A DNA stretch of 64,000 nt. It comes from Rhodopirellula baltica (GTDB taxonomy: Bacteria > Planctomycetota > Planctomycetia > Pirellulales > Pirellulaceae). This document shows positions 1 to 10,034 of this stretch, in pieces (position 1 is the first letter of the stretch; the number at the start of each line of letters is the position of its first letter). Made by a program: the position numbers and the translations under genes. The notes below the pieces were generated by a model. The model saw nothing but the letters and a program-made list of their open reading frames with translations, did not search any database and was not told the DNA's origin. The stretch lies in contig PPHI01000073.1 of assembly GCA_002901265.1 (NCBI GenBank), positions 1 through 64,000 of the forward strand. Direction: 5' to 3'.

Positions 1-7
1 GTTCAAT

Positions 8-48
8 CAAAGTTGGCCCTAGACCGGCAAAGATTGGCCCACGACCGG
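8..48. repeat. Tandem direct repeat upstream of dabA
   Basis: Two adjacent near-identical units, CAAAGTTGGCCCTAGACCGG (8-27) and a 21-base version with core TTGGCCC and GACCGG (28-48), lie about 290 bases upstream of dabA. The spacing of about one unit, two helical turns, would suit a transcription factor bound side by side. No regulator gene is visible in the window for this operon. The window begins here, so the repeat may be part of a longer array or belong to an upstream gene. Confidence 0.5.
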
Positions 49-70
49 TAATTCTTTGCACATCGCTGCG

Positions 71-105
71 TGCAGAAGTTTGCATTTTGTGTGCAGTATT
101 CTGCA
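71..105. promoter_or_regulatory. Paired dyad motifs upstream of dabA (candidate operator)
   Basis: Two 14-base dyads, TGCAGAAGTTTGCA (71-84) and TGCAGTATTCTGCA (92-105), share the half-site TGCAGAA or its complement. Their centres are 21 bases apart, i.e. two helical turns. They sit about 230 bases upstream of the likely dabA start in a stretch with no convincing gene. This arrangement is typical of a dimeric repressor or activator site. Binding is inferred only from symmetry and position. Confidence 0.4.
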
Positions 106-335
106 TGGAAATGTGTGGTTTGACCATGGGAGCGGCTTCATTGCTTCGCGTCTGCGAAGTTGGTTTTCCCGTAAATGAAAGAACATCTTCCCTCAAATGG
201 TGCTCGGCAGTTGGAAAGAATTTGAATGGCATATCGCGTGCCCTACATCGAGGTAGTAGTAAGGCGAAAGTGTGAAAGCCGAAAAATGGCACCCGATTGA
301 TCGCCGCTTTGATTGCGGAGAAGGACGCTGCCGAG

Positions 336-3300
336 ATGACATTGACGACCACTAAAACGCACATACCAGATGTGAATATTGCGAGTGACGTGTGCGATCT
401 GGATCGGATGATTCGCAAGGCGGCTCATTATTTGCCGTCTCAAGGGCCGATCACGGTCTTCGTTCACCACAACACATTGCACGCGTTCGATTCGGACGAT
501 TTTGAAGATGCGGTGTTGGCGGGTGGCACGATGTTTGGCTGCCAGCCTTACCTTTCCGAAAAGGAGTATCGGAGCAAGTTGGCCGAGGGGCGAATTCGCG
601 TAGAAGATTTGGACGCGGCCTTGCAGGAAGATTTGGCAGAGGATGCAGACCGCTTGGTTGCGACGTTTGGCACCCGATACGCGCTGCGTTTGGCGATGTT
701 GCAGCACCCGTTGTATTGCGGTGCGACGCACGAGTTGCGATGGATTGTTGCCGAGACGGATGCATTGCGTCGATTTCGGTCCGAAGTTGACCTTGCGACC
801 CGTCAACAGTTGGTCAAGACAACGCGCCAGTATGTCAGTGAAACTCGTCTCGAGAAAAACCTGCAGGGCACTGACGAGTTACTTCATCAGGTATTGGCTT
901 CATTCGATCGCCGAGATCCTCAGATGTGGGACGAGCGTCGGTGGGAAAACTTCACACTGAACTTTCTCTGGCGCGTTTGTTGTGAAGGTGTGCGTTCGAC
1001 AGAGCAATCGATTTTGATGGATGACCGGACGTTGGTCGACGGAAAGCGTCACCGTCGTCACCACGATCGATGGCTCCGGCACCGTGATTGGTTGCTGCAT
1101 GTGACAGGGGATGACCCGGACGAACTTTCGAACGAAGTGCTGATTCCGTACTGCGCCGCATTTTTGGATCAGGGGTTCTCGGATTGGACGATTCCGAATC
1201 GAGAGTTGGGTTTCTTTCAGGCGTTTCTAAAGCTGCACGCCCAGTCCGTGATGGGGACGACGCCAAGATTTCGTCGACTGAAACAAGAGGCTCGGCGGAT
1301 CATCAACTTGGGATTGGACGAGCGAGATGTGATTCGGCAGTCGCTTGAGTACTTCGGAATTTCGCCGGCTGATACGGAGGAGTTCATTCTGCAGTCGTTG
1401 CTTGCGCTGCGAGGCTGGACCGGAATGATCTGGCAGATGGAAACGAACGCGGATTGGGCGCCTCAGCCAGCGGAAGCGGGGAGTTTGCTCGGTTTCTTGG
1501 CCGTTCGTTTGCTTCTCGATCGACTCGCTTTCGAAGCGGTTGCTCGGGAATCGCTAGGGTTTGCCGGGACGCCACACGAGTTCATGCGTCAGTATGGATC
1601 TGCAAGGCAAGAGCGTTACCAGAGTGAATTTGAGCGTCGCGCCTTTATCGTTTTTCAACTGGCACAGGTGCGAGGTTGGACACCGCGAGATCTGCAGTCA
1701 TTGACACACCAGCAGTGGGCGATGCTGCTCGACGAGATCAACCTGTTTGACGGGCTTGAACGAAGGCGTGTCTATCATCGCGCTTATGAGCGAAAGTATC
1801 GCAATGCCGCGCTCGATGCGGTTGTGGCGCACGGACGCAGGTTGCAGGTACTTCGCAATCGTGCTGCACATGAACCCATTGGAAACGACTGTGCTTGCCA
1901 AGATCACGTGGAAGCGAATGAAGTGGCCGGGGAAGGTGATTCTACCATTGGTCAGCAGCCTATCGATGGTCCGTCGTCAAAGGTTCCCAAGCTGCAAGTT
2001 GTCTGTTGTATCGACGATCGTGAAGAGTCGTTTCGTAGGCATCTCGAAGAAATCGAGCCAGACTGTGAAACCTTTGGCATCGCCGGATTCTATGGAACAG
2101 CAATGTATTTCCGTGGAGCGGGCGATGCTCATTTCAAACCGCTTTGTCCCAACTCGATCAGGCCGAGTCATTATGTGATCGAAGAGCCGACGTATTCGAT
2201 GCTTGAAGTTGGTCGTCGGCGTTCGCTTGCGCGTCGGCAGATTGGTCGTTTGACTTATCAGACGCATCGCAGCACCCGTTCGTTTCTGGGCGGAATTGCG
2301 ACTGCGGTTGCAGGTTCATTTGCCGCGTTTCCGTTGGTTGGACGAGTGTTGTTCCCTCGGACTGCTTCGAAGATTCAATCGCTAATCGAGCAGATTGTGG
2401 AACCGCCATCGACCCAGTTGCGGATCGAAAAAGTCGATGATGGACCTGATGCCTATGGGTTTACGCTTGCCGAGATGGCCGACATCGTTGACGGTGCATT
2501 GCGGGCGTCGGGGCTGTCACGCTGTTTTTCCCCTCTCGTGATCATTCTGGGACATGGCTCGCAAAGCTTGAACAATCCGCACGAGTCGGCATACAACTGC
2601 GGCGCTTGTGCGGGCAGTCAAGGCGGCCCGAACGCACGTGCGTTTGCGATGATGGCGAATGATCATCGCGTTCGTCTGATTCTCGCAAGCCGTGGAATGG
2701 CCATCCCCGAGTCCACTGTGTTTTTGGGTGGGTATCATGACACGACTAACGAGTCAGTCACGTTTGCGGATTTGGATCGGTTGCCGATTACCCATCGTGG
2801 CAGATTTGAAGAGGCAGCAGAACTGATCAGTCGGGCGCGTCAGCGCAACGCCCACGAACGTTGTCGCCGCTTTATGTCCGCGCCATTGGATCTGGAGCCA
2901 GCCGATGCACTTCGTCACGTCGAAGATCGCCCGGAAGATCTTTCACAGGCCAGACCAGAATACAACCATGCGACGAACGCACTTTGTTTCGTTGGGCGTC
3001 GCGAGTGGAGTCGTGGATTGTTTCTTGATCGCCGCGCGTTTTTGACATCATACGATCCTGCCAATGACGACGAACGAGGCACCATATTGGAAGGGTTGTT
3101 GCGAGCTGCGATCCCGGTTTGTGCGGGAATCAGTTTGGAATACTACTTTTCCACGGTCGACACCGAAGGCTATGGCTGTGGTTCAAAGTTGCCACACAAC
3201 ATCACATCCCTGTTGGGCGTGATGGTAGGGGCGGCGAGCGATCTGCGGCCTGGTCTGTCGGAACAAATGGTTGAAATCCATGAGCCGATGCGGATTCTGT

Positions 3301-3584
3301 TTGTCATCGAGTCGACGCAGTCGGTGATGAAGCGAATCATCGAGAACAACGACGGAATCTCACGTTTGGTCAACGGCCAGTGGGTTCAGATGGCGATTTT
3401 TGATTCCGACCAAGGTCGTATCTATCGCTATGTACGTGGCGAGTTCGTTTTGTACGCACCGCATGACCGTGAGATCCCTGCGGTAGGGTCATCATACGAT
3501 TGGTATCACGGCAATCGTGACCATCTTGGGTTCGCTTCGATTATTCCGGCACGCGCCACCCAGGGAGGTCAAGTCGGATGCTAA
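336..3584 (+). CDS. dabA: Inorganic carbon transporter subunit DabA (DUF2309/UPF0753)
   Basis: DabA is the soluble, zinc-binding, carbonic-anhydrase-like half of the DAB complex, which takes up CO2/bicarbonate at the inner membrane using a cation gradient through DabB. The frame is open from a TTG at 297. I prefer ATG 336 (1082 residues) because GGAGAAGGA lies about 10 bases before it. The family zinc-site pattern is visible: Cys-Ile-Asp in VVCCIDD (Cys558, Asp560), then His740 in GHGS and Cys755 in NCGACAG, the last two 15 residues apart as in characterised DabA. The protein has no membrane segments, as expected. Its stop overlaps the start of the next gene by 7 bases, implying translational coupling. 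Family assignment is firm; the exact substrate and role in this organism are inferred. Confidence 0.93.
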   Translation: MTLTTTKTHIPDVNIASDVCDLDRMIRKAAHYLPSQGPITVFVHHNTLHAFDSDDFEDAVLAGGTMFGCQPYLSEKEYRSKLAEGRIRVEDLDAALQEDLAEDADRLVATFGTRYALRLAMLQHPLYCGATHELRWIVAETDALRRFRSEVDLATRQQLVKTTRQYVSETRLEKNLQGTDELLHQVLASFDRRDPQMWDERRWENFTLNFLWRVCCEGVRSTEQSILMDDRTLVDGKRHRRHHDRWLRHRDWLLHVTGDDPDELSNEVLIPYCAAFLDQGFSDWTIPNRELGFFQAFLKLHAQSVMGTTPRFRRLKQEARRIINLGLDERDVIRQSLEYFGISPADTEEFILQSLLALRGWTGMIWQMETNADWAPQPAEAGSLLGFLAVRLLLDRLAFEAVARESLGFAGTPHEFMRQYGSARQERYQSEFERRAFIVFQLAQVRGWTPRDLQSLTHQQWAMLLDEINLFDGLERRRVYHRAYERKYRNAALDAVVAHGRRLQVLRNRAAHEPIGNDCACQDHVEANEVAGEGDSTIGQQPIDGPSSKVPKLQVVCCIDDREESFRRHLEEIEPDCETFGIAGFYGTAMYFRGAGDAHFKPLCPNSIRPSHYVIEEPTYSMLEVGRRRSLARRQIGRLTYQTHRSTRSFLGGIATAVAGSFAAFPLVGRVLFPRTASKIQSLIEQIVEPPSTQLRIEKVDDGPDAYGFTLAEMADIVDGALRASGLSRCFSPLVIILGHGSQSLNNPHESAYNCGACAGSQGGPNARAFAMMANDHRVRLILASRGMAIPESTVFLGGYHDTTNESVTFADLDRLPITHRGRFEEAAELISRARQRNAHERCRRFMSAPLDLEPADALRHVEDRPEDLSQARPEYNHATNALCFVGRREWSRGLFLDRRAFLTSYDPANDDERGTILEGLLRAAIPVCAGISLEYYFSTVDTEGYGCGSKLPHNITSLLGVMVGAASDLRPGLSEQMVEIHEPMRILFVIESTQSVMKRIIENNDGISRLVNGQWVQMAIFDSDQGRIYRYVRGEFVLYAPHDREIPAVGSSYDWYHGNRDHLGFASIIPARATQGGQVGC

Positions 3585-4966
3585 ATCAGTGTTTCTTAAT
3601 ATTGGGATTGATGGTTGTTGTCAGTCCGGCGGTGCTGTTGGCGGTGCTTGGTACGGCATCGCTGGTGGGACTCAAAATCAGTGAGCAAACGTCGGCGCGA
3701 TTGACGCAAACATCAGTGATCACTGGATTAACTGCGTCATTGACAATTCTCGGTTTGATGTTGGGCACTGGCGAAAGGCATGTGCCGATTGAGGTTGGCC
3801 ACTGGGTGTTGATTCCGGAGGAGAGCTTCCACTTTCATTTGAAGTTTGTCTTCGATCGACTATCGGTACCTTTCGCGATTCTGTCGTTTGTGTTGTGCGG
3901 AACGATTGGGGCATTCACCAACAATTACCTGCACCGAGAACGAGGCTACCATCGCTTTTTCGTTTTGTATGCGTTGTTCTTGCTCGGCATGATTGTGTCG
4001 TCGTTGGCGGGAACGATCGAAACGCTATTTCTTGGTTGGGAACTGGTTGGTTTGTCGTCCGCACTATTGGTTGCGTACTTTCATGACCGCAAAAACCCGG
4101 TTCGCAATGGGCAGCATGTCTGGGTGATCTATCGAATCGCGGATGCCGCATTCCTGATCGCCGCGCTGACGCTTCATCATCTGACCGGGGCCGGCGACTT
4201 CGACGAACTGATGGGCACGGGACCCTGGCCGGAAGGGCATGCCACAATTAGCCAGTCACATGCCTTGTTTGTTGGACTGTTGTTATTGCTTGCCGCTGCG
4301 GGCAAGTCCGCACTGGTGCCGTTTTCTGGTTGGCTGCCACGTGCAATGGAGGGACCAACGCCATCGAGTGCGATCTTTTACGGTGCCTTGTCCGTCCACT
4401 TGGGTGCATACCTGCTGTTGCGAGTGAGTCCGTTGTTGGAGTTATCGGTGGTGCTGAGTACGGCGGTCATCTTGATCGGTCTCAGTTCCGCCGTCTTCGG
4501 CGCTGTCGCAGCTCGGGTGCAAACGGACATCAAGAGTGCTTTAGCATTCGCGTCACTGACGCAGGTGGGGATCATCGTCGCAGAAATCGGTTTTGGTCTT
4601 CGCTACATTGCATTGATACACATCATCGGACACGCTTGTCTGCGGACATTGCAGTTGTTGCGGGCACCGACGTTGCTTCACGATTACAACGATTTTGAAA
4701 ATGCGATTGGCGAACATTTGACGCACGAACCAAGTTTCTGGTCGCGATGGGTTCCGGTTCGGATTCGCGAGTGGGTGCACTGTTTGGCACTCTACCGCGG
4801 TTTTATGGACGATCTGTTAAAAGCGTTTGTTGTTCGGCCGATGCTGCGACTGTTCCGTTGGTGCGACGGGATGGAGCGGCGTTGGACGAATTTTTTATCT
4901 GGAGAATCAGATCCAGCAGAGCCAACGAAAATGGAAAAGCGTGAATCGCTTGAGGAGTTCGTTTGA
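3578..4966 (+). CDS. dabB: NuoL-like proton-channel subunit, DabB
   Basis: This multi-pass membrane protein belongs to the complex I NuoL/Mrp antiporter family and is the expected partner of DabA, supplying the ion gradient coupling. Family landmarks are present: Glu in the helix with [10 protein letters not shown], Lys in [13 protein letters not shown], and the broken-helix region [15 protein letters not shown] followed by a His-rich HIIGHACL stretch. At 462 residues it is shorter than NuoL and ends in a charged cytoplasmic tail, as DabB proteins do. The ATG lies inside the end of dabA, with GGGAGG 9 bases upstream. The following gene starts at its stop codon. The call rests on the family plus the dabA neighbour; DabB and NuoL cannot be separated by sequence alone. 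Confidence 0.88.
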   Translation: MLNQCFLILGLMVVVSPAVLLAVLGTASLVGLKISEQTSARLTQTSVITGLTASLTILGLMLGTGERHVPIEVGHWVLIPEESFHFHLKFVFDRLSVPFAILSFVLCGTIGAFTNNYLHRERGYHRFFVLYALFLLGMIVSSLAGTIETLFLGWELVGLSSALLVAYFHDRKNPVRNGQHVWVIYRIADAAFLIAALTLHHLTGAGDFDELMGTGPWPEGHATISQSHALFVGLLLLLAAAGKSALVPFSGWLPRAMEGPTPSSAIFYGALSVHLGAYLLLRVSPLLELSVVLSTAVILIGLSSAVFGAVAARVQTDIKSALAFASLTQVGIIVAEIGFGLRYIALIHIIGHACLRTLQLLRAPTLLHDYNDFENAIGEHLTHEPSFWSRWVPVRIREWVHCLALYRGFMDDLLKAFVVRPMLRLFRWCDGMERRWTNFLSGESDPAEPTKMEKRESLEEFV

Positions 4967-6396
4967 TGTCAGAACTTCATCTGCCTTGGCTCGAACTATC
5001 GGTCTTGATTCCGATTTTTGGCGCGATCGTGACCGCGCGACTGAAAAACGCGGGCTATTCGCGATTGGTTTGCTTGGTCAGTTGTACCGCGACATTGCTG
5101 CTGACGTTGGGTGAATGGGTAGACTTCGTCGCATTGAAAAGCTTTGCGGCACACGACCACTGGGACGTTCTGGCGATGATGTTCCAGGACCAGATTTTTG
5201 TTATTGACGAATTGAATGCTCCACTACTGCCTTTGGCCGCACTGTTGTGTTTGCTAACGGTGTTGTCGACGCTTCGGACAAAGCAGCGTCGATTTGCGTT
5301 TCATTGGATGCTGATATCCGAAGCAATCTTACTGGCGACTCTATCATGTCGAAATGCCTGGGGCATCGTGTTATTGCTGGTGGCGGCGGTCTTTCCGGTT
5401 TGGTTGGAATTGCGGCAGCGCGGGCGTACGACGCAAGTGTTTACCTTTCACATGGCCTTGTTCGTCGCGGCTTTATTTATTGGTCAAGCACTTGTTGATC
5501 TTGGGTATTTGTTTGCTGGCGGGGCGTTCTTAACGTTCGCCGGACTGCTACGGACCGGGATCGTGCCGCTGCACTGCTGGATGACCGATCTGTTCGAGAA
5601 GGCATCGTTCGGGACAGCGTTGTTGTTTGTCGCGCCGATGACCGGTGCCTACGCGATGATGCGGTTGGTTTTGCCAATTGCTCCCGAATGGGCGTTACAG
5701 AGCATTGCGATCGTCTCACTGATCACGGCGGTTTATGCCGGGGGAATGGCATTGGTGCAAACCGAAGCTCGACGTTTCTTTTGCTACCTATTCTTGAGCC
5801 ACTCCTCGTTAGTCCTGGTCGGATTGGAATTGGCGACACCGATCGGATTGACTGGCGGACTTTGTGTTTGGTTGTCCGTTGGCTTGGCGCTCGGTGGTTT
5901 CGGTTTGACGCTTCGATGTGTGGAAGCAAGGACCGGCCAGATTGATCTGAAACGCTACCATGGTCTTTATGAAAACATGCCGACATTGGCAGCGTTCTTT
6001 TTGCTCACAGGACTGGCGTCCATTGGATTTCCGGGGACGATCGGATTCATCGGCACCGAGCTTTTGATCGAGGGTGCCGTCGATGTTTATCCATTGGTTG
6101 GGATGGCCGTTGTTGTGGCGGCGGCACTCAATGGGATTGCAATCCTGCAGGCCTATTTCAAAATCTTCACCGGAACGCGGCACCATGAGAGCTTTTGTTT
6201 GCGTTCGCGTTTTGCCGAAAAAGTCGCGGTGATGATCTTGACGGTTTTGATTATTGGCGGTGGTTTGTACCCGCAACTGGGCGTCGCATCGCGGTATCAC
6301 GCGGCAAGTGAATTGTTGCGTGATCGGTCCGATCAATTGAATTTCAAACAGAAAAGTCGCACGGCATTCAATACGAATTTAAACCATGACCACTGA
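4966..6396 (+). CDS. Second complex I antiporter-like subunit (NuoM/N-like) in the dab operon
   Basis: A 476-residue, strongly hydrophobic protein of the proton-conducting membrane transporter family. Its late section, [18 protein letters not shown] followed by [16 protein letters not shown], is typical of NuoM/NuoN. The helix that normally reads K-x-x-PLHxWLPDA appears here as [14 protein letters not shown], so the usual lysine position seems to be arginine or shifted. ATG 4966 overlaps the dabB stop in a TGATG junction with TGAGGAG 8 bases upstream; a TTG at 4963 is also open. Canonical dab operons have one membrane subunit, so this may be an extra channel subunit or a coupling partner for the downstream SulP. 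It overlaps that gene by 11 bases. Confidence 0.8.
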   Translation: MSELHLPWLELSVLIPIFGAIVTARLKNAGYSRLVCLVSCTATLLLTLGEWVDFVALKSFAAHDHWDVLAMMFQDQIFVIDELNAPLLPLAALLCLLTVLSTLRTKQRRFAFHWMLISEAILLATLSCRNAWGIVLLLVAAVFPVWLELRQRGRTTQVFTFHMALFVAALFIGQALVDLGYLFAGGAFLTFAGLLRTGIVPLHCWMTDLFEKASFGTALLFVAPMTGAYAMMRLVLPIAPEWALQSIAIVSLITAVYAGGMALVQTEARRFFCYLFLSHSSLVLVGLELATPIGLTGGLCVWLSVGLALGGFGLTLRCVEARTGQIDLKRYHGLYENMPTLAAFFLLTGLASIGFPGTIGFIGTELLIEGAVDVYPLVGMAVVVAAALNGIAILQAYFKIFTGTRHHESFCLRSRFAEKVAVMILTVLIIGGGLYPQLGVASRYHAASELLRDRSDQLNFKQKSRTAFNTNLNHDH

Positions 6397-8398
6397 AGAC
6401 AAGACTCATTCGCCCGCGAAGGAGATTCCTCGCGGGTCGGCGGCCGGCTTTATCAAGTACATGAAGCACGATTTGCTGTCGGGCTTGCTGGTGTTCTTGA
6501 TCGCATTGCCATTGTGTTTGGCGATCGCCGTTTCCAGCGGCTATCCGCCGATCGCAGGAATCTTTACAGCGATTGTCGGATCAATCCTGACGACGTTTTT
6601 GAGTAATAGCGAGCTTACGATCAAAGGCCCGGCGGCGGGTCTGATTGTGATTGCGATCGGTTGCATCACGGAATTCGGTGGGGTTGGCAGTCATGAAGCT
6701 TATCGCGCGGCGCTCGCCGTCGGTGTTGCCGCGGCGGTACTGCAGATTTGCTTCGGGATCTTTCGGGCCGGGATTCTGGGGGAGTTTTTTCCGATCTCAG
6801 CGGTGCATGGGATGTTGGCTGCGATTGGTGTGATCATCATCATCAAACAAATCCCGTTTGCCCTTGGTGTGATCAATCCCGAAACGGGGCGGGCGCCGAG
6901 TGCCGAACCGTTCGAGATGGTTCGCGAAATCCCCCATTACGTCATGCAAGCGAACCCTGCGATTGCGGCGATCGGGCTTTGCAGTGTGTTGATCATGTTT
7001 GTTTGGCCTTTGATTTCCAGACGTGTTCGGGCATTGAAAATCGTGCCGGCTCCGATGATCGTGTTGCTGTTCGCGATTCCGATGGGGATGGGCTTTGATT
7101 TGATTCACCAACACTCGTATGTGTTGCGCAATCATGAATATCAGCTTAGCGATCAGTACTTGGTGAATATGCCCGATCGAGTGTTTGGGTTGTTTGACGA
7201 AGTCACCTACCCTGATTTTTCGGTATTGCGTCAATCGCGGGCTTGGTGGTGGGTGATGATGTTTTTCATCATCGGAAGTCTTGAGTCACTGCTAAGTGCC
7301 AAGGCCGTCGATTTGCTGGATCCATGGAAACGCAAAACGAATTTGGATCGCGACATTATCGCGGTCGGTGTTGGCAACCTCGCCGCTTCGCTGGTCGGCG
7401 GTTTACCGATGATTTCCGAAATCGTGCGTTCACGGGCCAATATTGACAACGGTGCGCGGACGCGTTTTGCGGACATGTGGCACGGCGTTTTTCTGCTGTT
7501 GTGCGTTGCGTTAATCCCGACGGTCTTGCACCGGATACCGCTCGCTGCGCTTGCCGCGATGTTGATTTACACCGGATATCGGTTAGCGCATCCGGTGGAG
7601 TTTTTGAACGTTTATCGCGTGGGAAAGGAACAACTGGCAATCTTTGTGACAACGTTAGTGATGGTCCTGGCCACGGACTTGCTGGTCGGTGTCGCGGCCG
7701 GGATCATCTTGAAAATCATCATCCATGTCGTCAACGGAGTACCAATCAAGTCCTTGTTCAAGCCGTACATTGAGGTCCAAGATGTTGACAACACGACGTG
7801 CTTGATCTTGGCACGCGAGTCGGCGGTATTCAGCAACTGGATCCCGTTCAGACGCCAGATCGAACAGATTGGATTGGTGCAACACCGGAATGTGATCGTC
7901 GATGTTTCTGAAACCAAGTTGGTTGATCACAGCGTGATGGAAAAGCTCGAAGAGATGGAGCGTGACTTCGAGCAAGAAGGCCTGCATTTCGAAGTACGCG
8001 GCCTCGATTCGCTGCAGCCGTTGGCCGACAACGCCCACGCCGCGCGTAAGCGAGGCTTGGCTTCGATGCGTCGCTTGACCATCGTGGCGAGCGCGGAAAT
8101 AGAAGATTGGTTGGAAGCACGGCTCGTCCAATTGGGCGCGACAGGTTACACGGTGATGCAGTGTCGGGGGGCCGGACGAACGGAGCTACAGCATGGGAAC
8201 AAGGAAAACGACCCCAAGGTTCGCATTGAGGTCGTGATGACCTGGAAAACATCCGAAGAGGCGATCGACTTTTTGCGTTCCGAGGTTATCCCGAACCACC
8301 GCATCACGGCTTGTGTCGAAACCGTTGATGTGGTTCGTCGTCAGGATTTCGAATCCCTCTCGGACGCATCACACCTTGAACACGCTTTGTCTGACTGA
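6386..8398 (+). CDS. SulP (BicA-type) anion transporter with STAS-like and C-terminal PII/SbtB-like domains
   Basis: Residues about 25-440 form a SulP transporter core, starting with [19 protein letters not shown] and containing [12 protein letters not shown], typical of bicarbonate or sulfate carriers. Residues about 465-550 look like a STAS domain ([20 protein letters not shown]). Residues about 561-652 do not belong to a usual SulP. They start [20 protein letters not shown], contain GATGYTV, a glycine/arginine loop region ([16 protein letters not shown]), a [10 protein letters not shown] strand and [12 protein letters not shown]. This order matches PII-like regulators of the SbtB/CPII type. 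The start overlaps the previous gene by 11 bases. In context it is probably a bicarbonate importer with a built-in sensor. The transporter family is firm; the PII-like call is by eye. Confidence 0.88.
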   Translation: MTTEDKTHSPAKEIPRGSAAGFIKYMKHDLLSGLLVFLIALPLCLAIAVSSGYPPIAGIFTAIVGSILTTFLSNSELTIKGPAAGLIVIAIGCITEFGGVGSHEAYRAALAVGVAAAVLQICFGIFRAGILGEFFPISAVHGMLAAIGVIIIIKQIPFALGVINPETGRAPSAEPFEMVREIPHYVMQANPAIAAIGLCSVLIMFVWPLISRRVRALKIVPAPMIVLLFAIPMGMGFDLIHQHSYVLRNHEYQLSDQYLVNMPDRVFGLFDEVTYPDFSVLRQSRAWWWVMMFFIIGSLESLLSAKAVDLLDPWKRKTNLDRDIIAVGVGNLAASLVGGLPMISEIVRSRANIDNGARTRFADMWHGVFLLLCVALIPTVLHRIPLAALAAMLIYTGYRLAHPVEFLNVYRVGKEQLAIFVTTLVMVLATDLLVGVAAGIILKIIIHVVNGVPIKSLFKPYIEVQDVDNTTCLILARESAVFSNWIPFRRQIEQIGLVQHRNVIVDVSETKLVDHSVMEKLEEMERDFEQEGLHFEVRGLDSLQPLADNAHAARKRGLASMRRLTIVASAEIEDWLEARLVQLGATGYTVMQCRGAGRTELQHGNKENDPKVRIEVVMTWKTSEEAIDFLRSEVIPNHRITACVETVDVVRRQDFESLSDASHLEHALSD

Positions 8399-8442
8399 TC
8401 CATTGTGTGTTTGACTTTCATCACGAAGGATCATCCACACAG

Positions 8443-9072
8443 ATGAGCGAAGAGCAGATATTAGACGCGGTGCGACGTCAGGTTCGCATTCGATTGTCCG
8501 GACAAGGTGCCGGGCATGGATTTGACCATATTCATCGCGTCGTAGTCGCCGCGCGTCAGATTCATGCTGATGTCGGAGGAAACTTGTTCGTGATCGAGCT
8601 GGCCGCGCTGTTGCACGACATCGGTGATGCAAAATTCAACGATGGCGTTGAACGCAGTGGCGAATTTTCACGCGAGATCTTGGGGCAGCTGGACCTGTCC
8701 GATGCGGTGATTGACGAAGTAGTGCATATCGTCGACAACCTTTCATTCCGAAAACGCGAAACGGCCGACGCGTTGTCGTTAGAAGGGCAAATCGTTCAAG
8801 ATGCCGACCGTTTGGATGCGTTGGGTGCGATCGGAATTGTTCGAACGATCGAGTACGGTGCCGTCAAAGGCCAGCCATTCTATGACGCTTCGGATCCAGA
8901 GGGACCAAGTGGTGTCAAGCATTTCGACGACAAGCTCTTTCGCTTGCGTGAGCTGATGAATACCGAGGTTGGACGCCGATTGGCTGCCCAGCGTGAAGAA
9001 TTTATGCGAACATTTTTGAACGAGTTTTTTGGTGAATATGGACTCCAACGAGAGGCGTCAGCCAACGATTGA
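8443..9072 (+). CDS. HD domain phosphohydrolase (YedJ-like)
   Basis: A 209-residue HD-superfamily metal-dependent phosphohydrolase. The metal ligand pattern is clear: His25 in [10 protein letters not shown], the signature His58-Asp59 in LLHDIGD, and a later Asp in [13 protein letters not shown]. These features and the length resemble the YedJ/YpgQ group, some members of which act on nucleotides; the substrate here is unknown. I chose ATG 8443 because GAAGGA lies upstream and the extra residues from GTG 8407 are not family-like. It follows the SulP gene by 44 bases in the same direction and overlaps the next gene, so it may be transcribed with the carbon operon. Nothing in the sequence links it to carbon uptake functionally. 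Confidence 0.85.
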   Translation: MSEEQILDAVRRQVRIRLSGQGAGHGFDHIHRVVVAARQIHADVGGNLFVIELAALLHDIGDAKFNDGVERSGEFSREILGQLDLSDAVIDEVVHIVDNLSFRKRETADALSLEGQIVQDADRLDALGAIGIVRTIEYGAVKGQPFYDASDPEGPSGVKHFDDKLFRLRELMNTEVGRRLAAQREEFMRTFLNEFFGEYGLQREASAND

Positions 9073-9397
9073 GTGGGCTGATTTTGAAGCGGTCGAGCTT
9101 CGTGCCGGAACGGTCATCGCGGTTGAGGATTTTCCTGAAGCTCGCAAACCGGCATACAAAGTGACTGTCGACTTTGGTCCGGCGGTCGGTAAAAAGCGGA
9201 CGAGTGCACAGATAACGGTCAACTACACGAAGGACACTTTGCTTGGACGGCAGGTGCTTGGTGTTGTCAATTTTCCGCCGAAACAAATCGGCCCTTTCAT
9301 GTCGGAGTTTTTGATTGTTGGCTTTTATCGCGAGGACGGCAGCGTCATTTTGGCCGTTCCCGATGCTGACGTTACCAACGGAGCAAAGCTCGCATAG
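9038..9397 (+). CDS. csaA: CsaA-like tRNA-binding-domain protein
   Basis: A 119-residue OB-fold protein of the EMAP/tRNA-binding domain family, most like CsaA, described as an export-related chaperone with tRNA-binding ability. Supporting blocks are [53 protein letters not shown] and the C-terminal [13 protein letters not shown]; length and order fit CsaA almost end to end. ATG 9038 is favoured over the in-frame TTG 9029 and GTG 9032. All lie inside the end of the HD gene, a 35-base overlap. The physical overlap implies co-expression with that gene rather than a shared pathway. Confidence 0.88.
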   Translation: MDSNERRQPTIEWADFEAVELRAGTVIAVEDFPEARKPAYKVTVDFGPAVGKKRTSAQITVNYTKDTLLGRQVLGVVNFPPKQIGPFMSEFLIVGFYREDGSVILAVPDADVTNGAKLA

Positions 9398-9555
9398 CGG
9401 AATGAGTCGCAAGACGATCGATCTCGTAAGGCAACTCCGCTACGCCGGCAGTCAGATTGCCAGTTGTTCGCTCAGTGGCGTCTGTGATCAGGACGATGTT
9501 CCCCGCATCAGCAGCGGAAAATCGCTTCGTTCATCCGGTGAAAAGAGTTCGGCGG

Positions 9556-9951
9556 TTATGCCTGTTGGGCGAGTAGAACGAGCACGCAACTGCCGTCGTC
9601 GATAACGGTGAGTCCTGCGTCGCGAGCTGCCGCGCTTCCCACCGCATCTTCGGCACCCGGTTGCATCCAAAGATGTTTGACACCGATTGCGATCGCTTCA
9701 TCGATGATGGTTCGGGTCACACTTGGTGGTGTGATGATCGAAAGCGATTCGGGGACGATCGGAAGCGCCGCCAAGTTGGGATACGCTTGATGGCCTTCGA
9801 TTTCTTCCGTGATTGGGTTGAGCGGATATGTTTCCCGACCCGACGCCAACAAAGCGCGAAAGACTTTGTTTCCGTATTTGTGCTGACGGGCAGATGCCCC
9901 GGCGACAGCGAACGTGCTGGCTGCAAGAAAACTTGAGATCGACGGGTTCAT
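9556..9951 (-). CDS. CoA-binding domain protein (YccU family)
   Basis: A 131-residue stand-alone Rossmann-type CoA-binding protein. The nucleotide-binding start FAVAGASARQHKYGNKVFRALL, the middle segment YPNLAALP and the late strand HLWMQPGAEDAVGSAAARDAGLTVI fit the YccU/YneT group, related to the N-terminal part of succinyl-CoA ligase. Its biochemical role is not established. The gene is convergent with csaA across about 160 bases and stands alone, with no operon partner on its own strand nearby. The ATG at 9951 is the only start giving the complete glycine-rich strand. Confidence 0.85.
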   Translation of the reverse strand: MNPSISSFLAASTFAVAGASARQHKYGNKVFRALLASGRETYPLNPITEEIEGHQAYPNLAALPIVPESLSIITPPSVTRTIIDEAIAIGVKHLWMQPGAEDAVGSAAARDAGLTVIDDGSCVLVLLAQQA

Positions 9952-10034
9952 CAGAGTAGTGCTGTAGAAATGACAATTGGTGGACGAGCTCTATCACGCC
10001 AATTGTCTGCGACTTTCCCTCGGCTCACAAGCCG

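Noticed and set aside
87-275. 62-residue frame upstream of dabA
   Set aside because: Overlaps the candidate operator motifs, has no ribosome binding site and no recognisable content.
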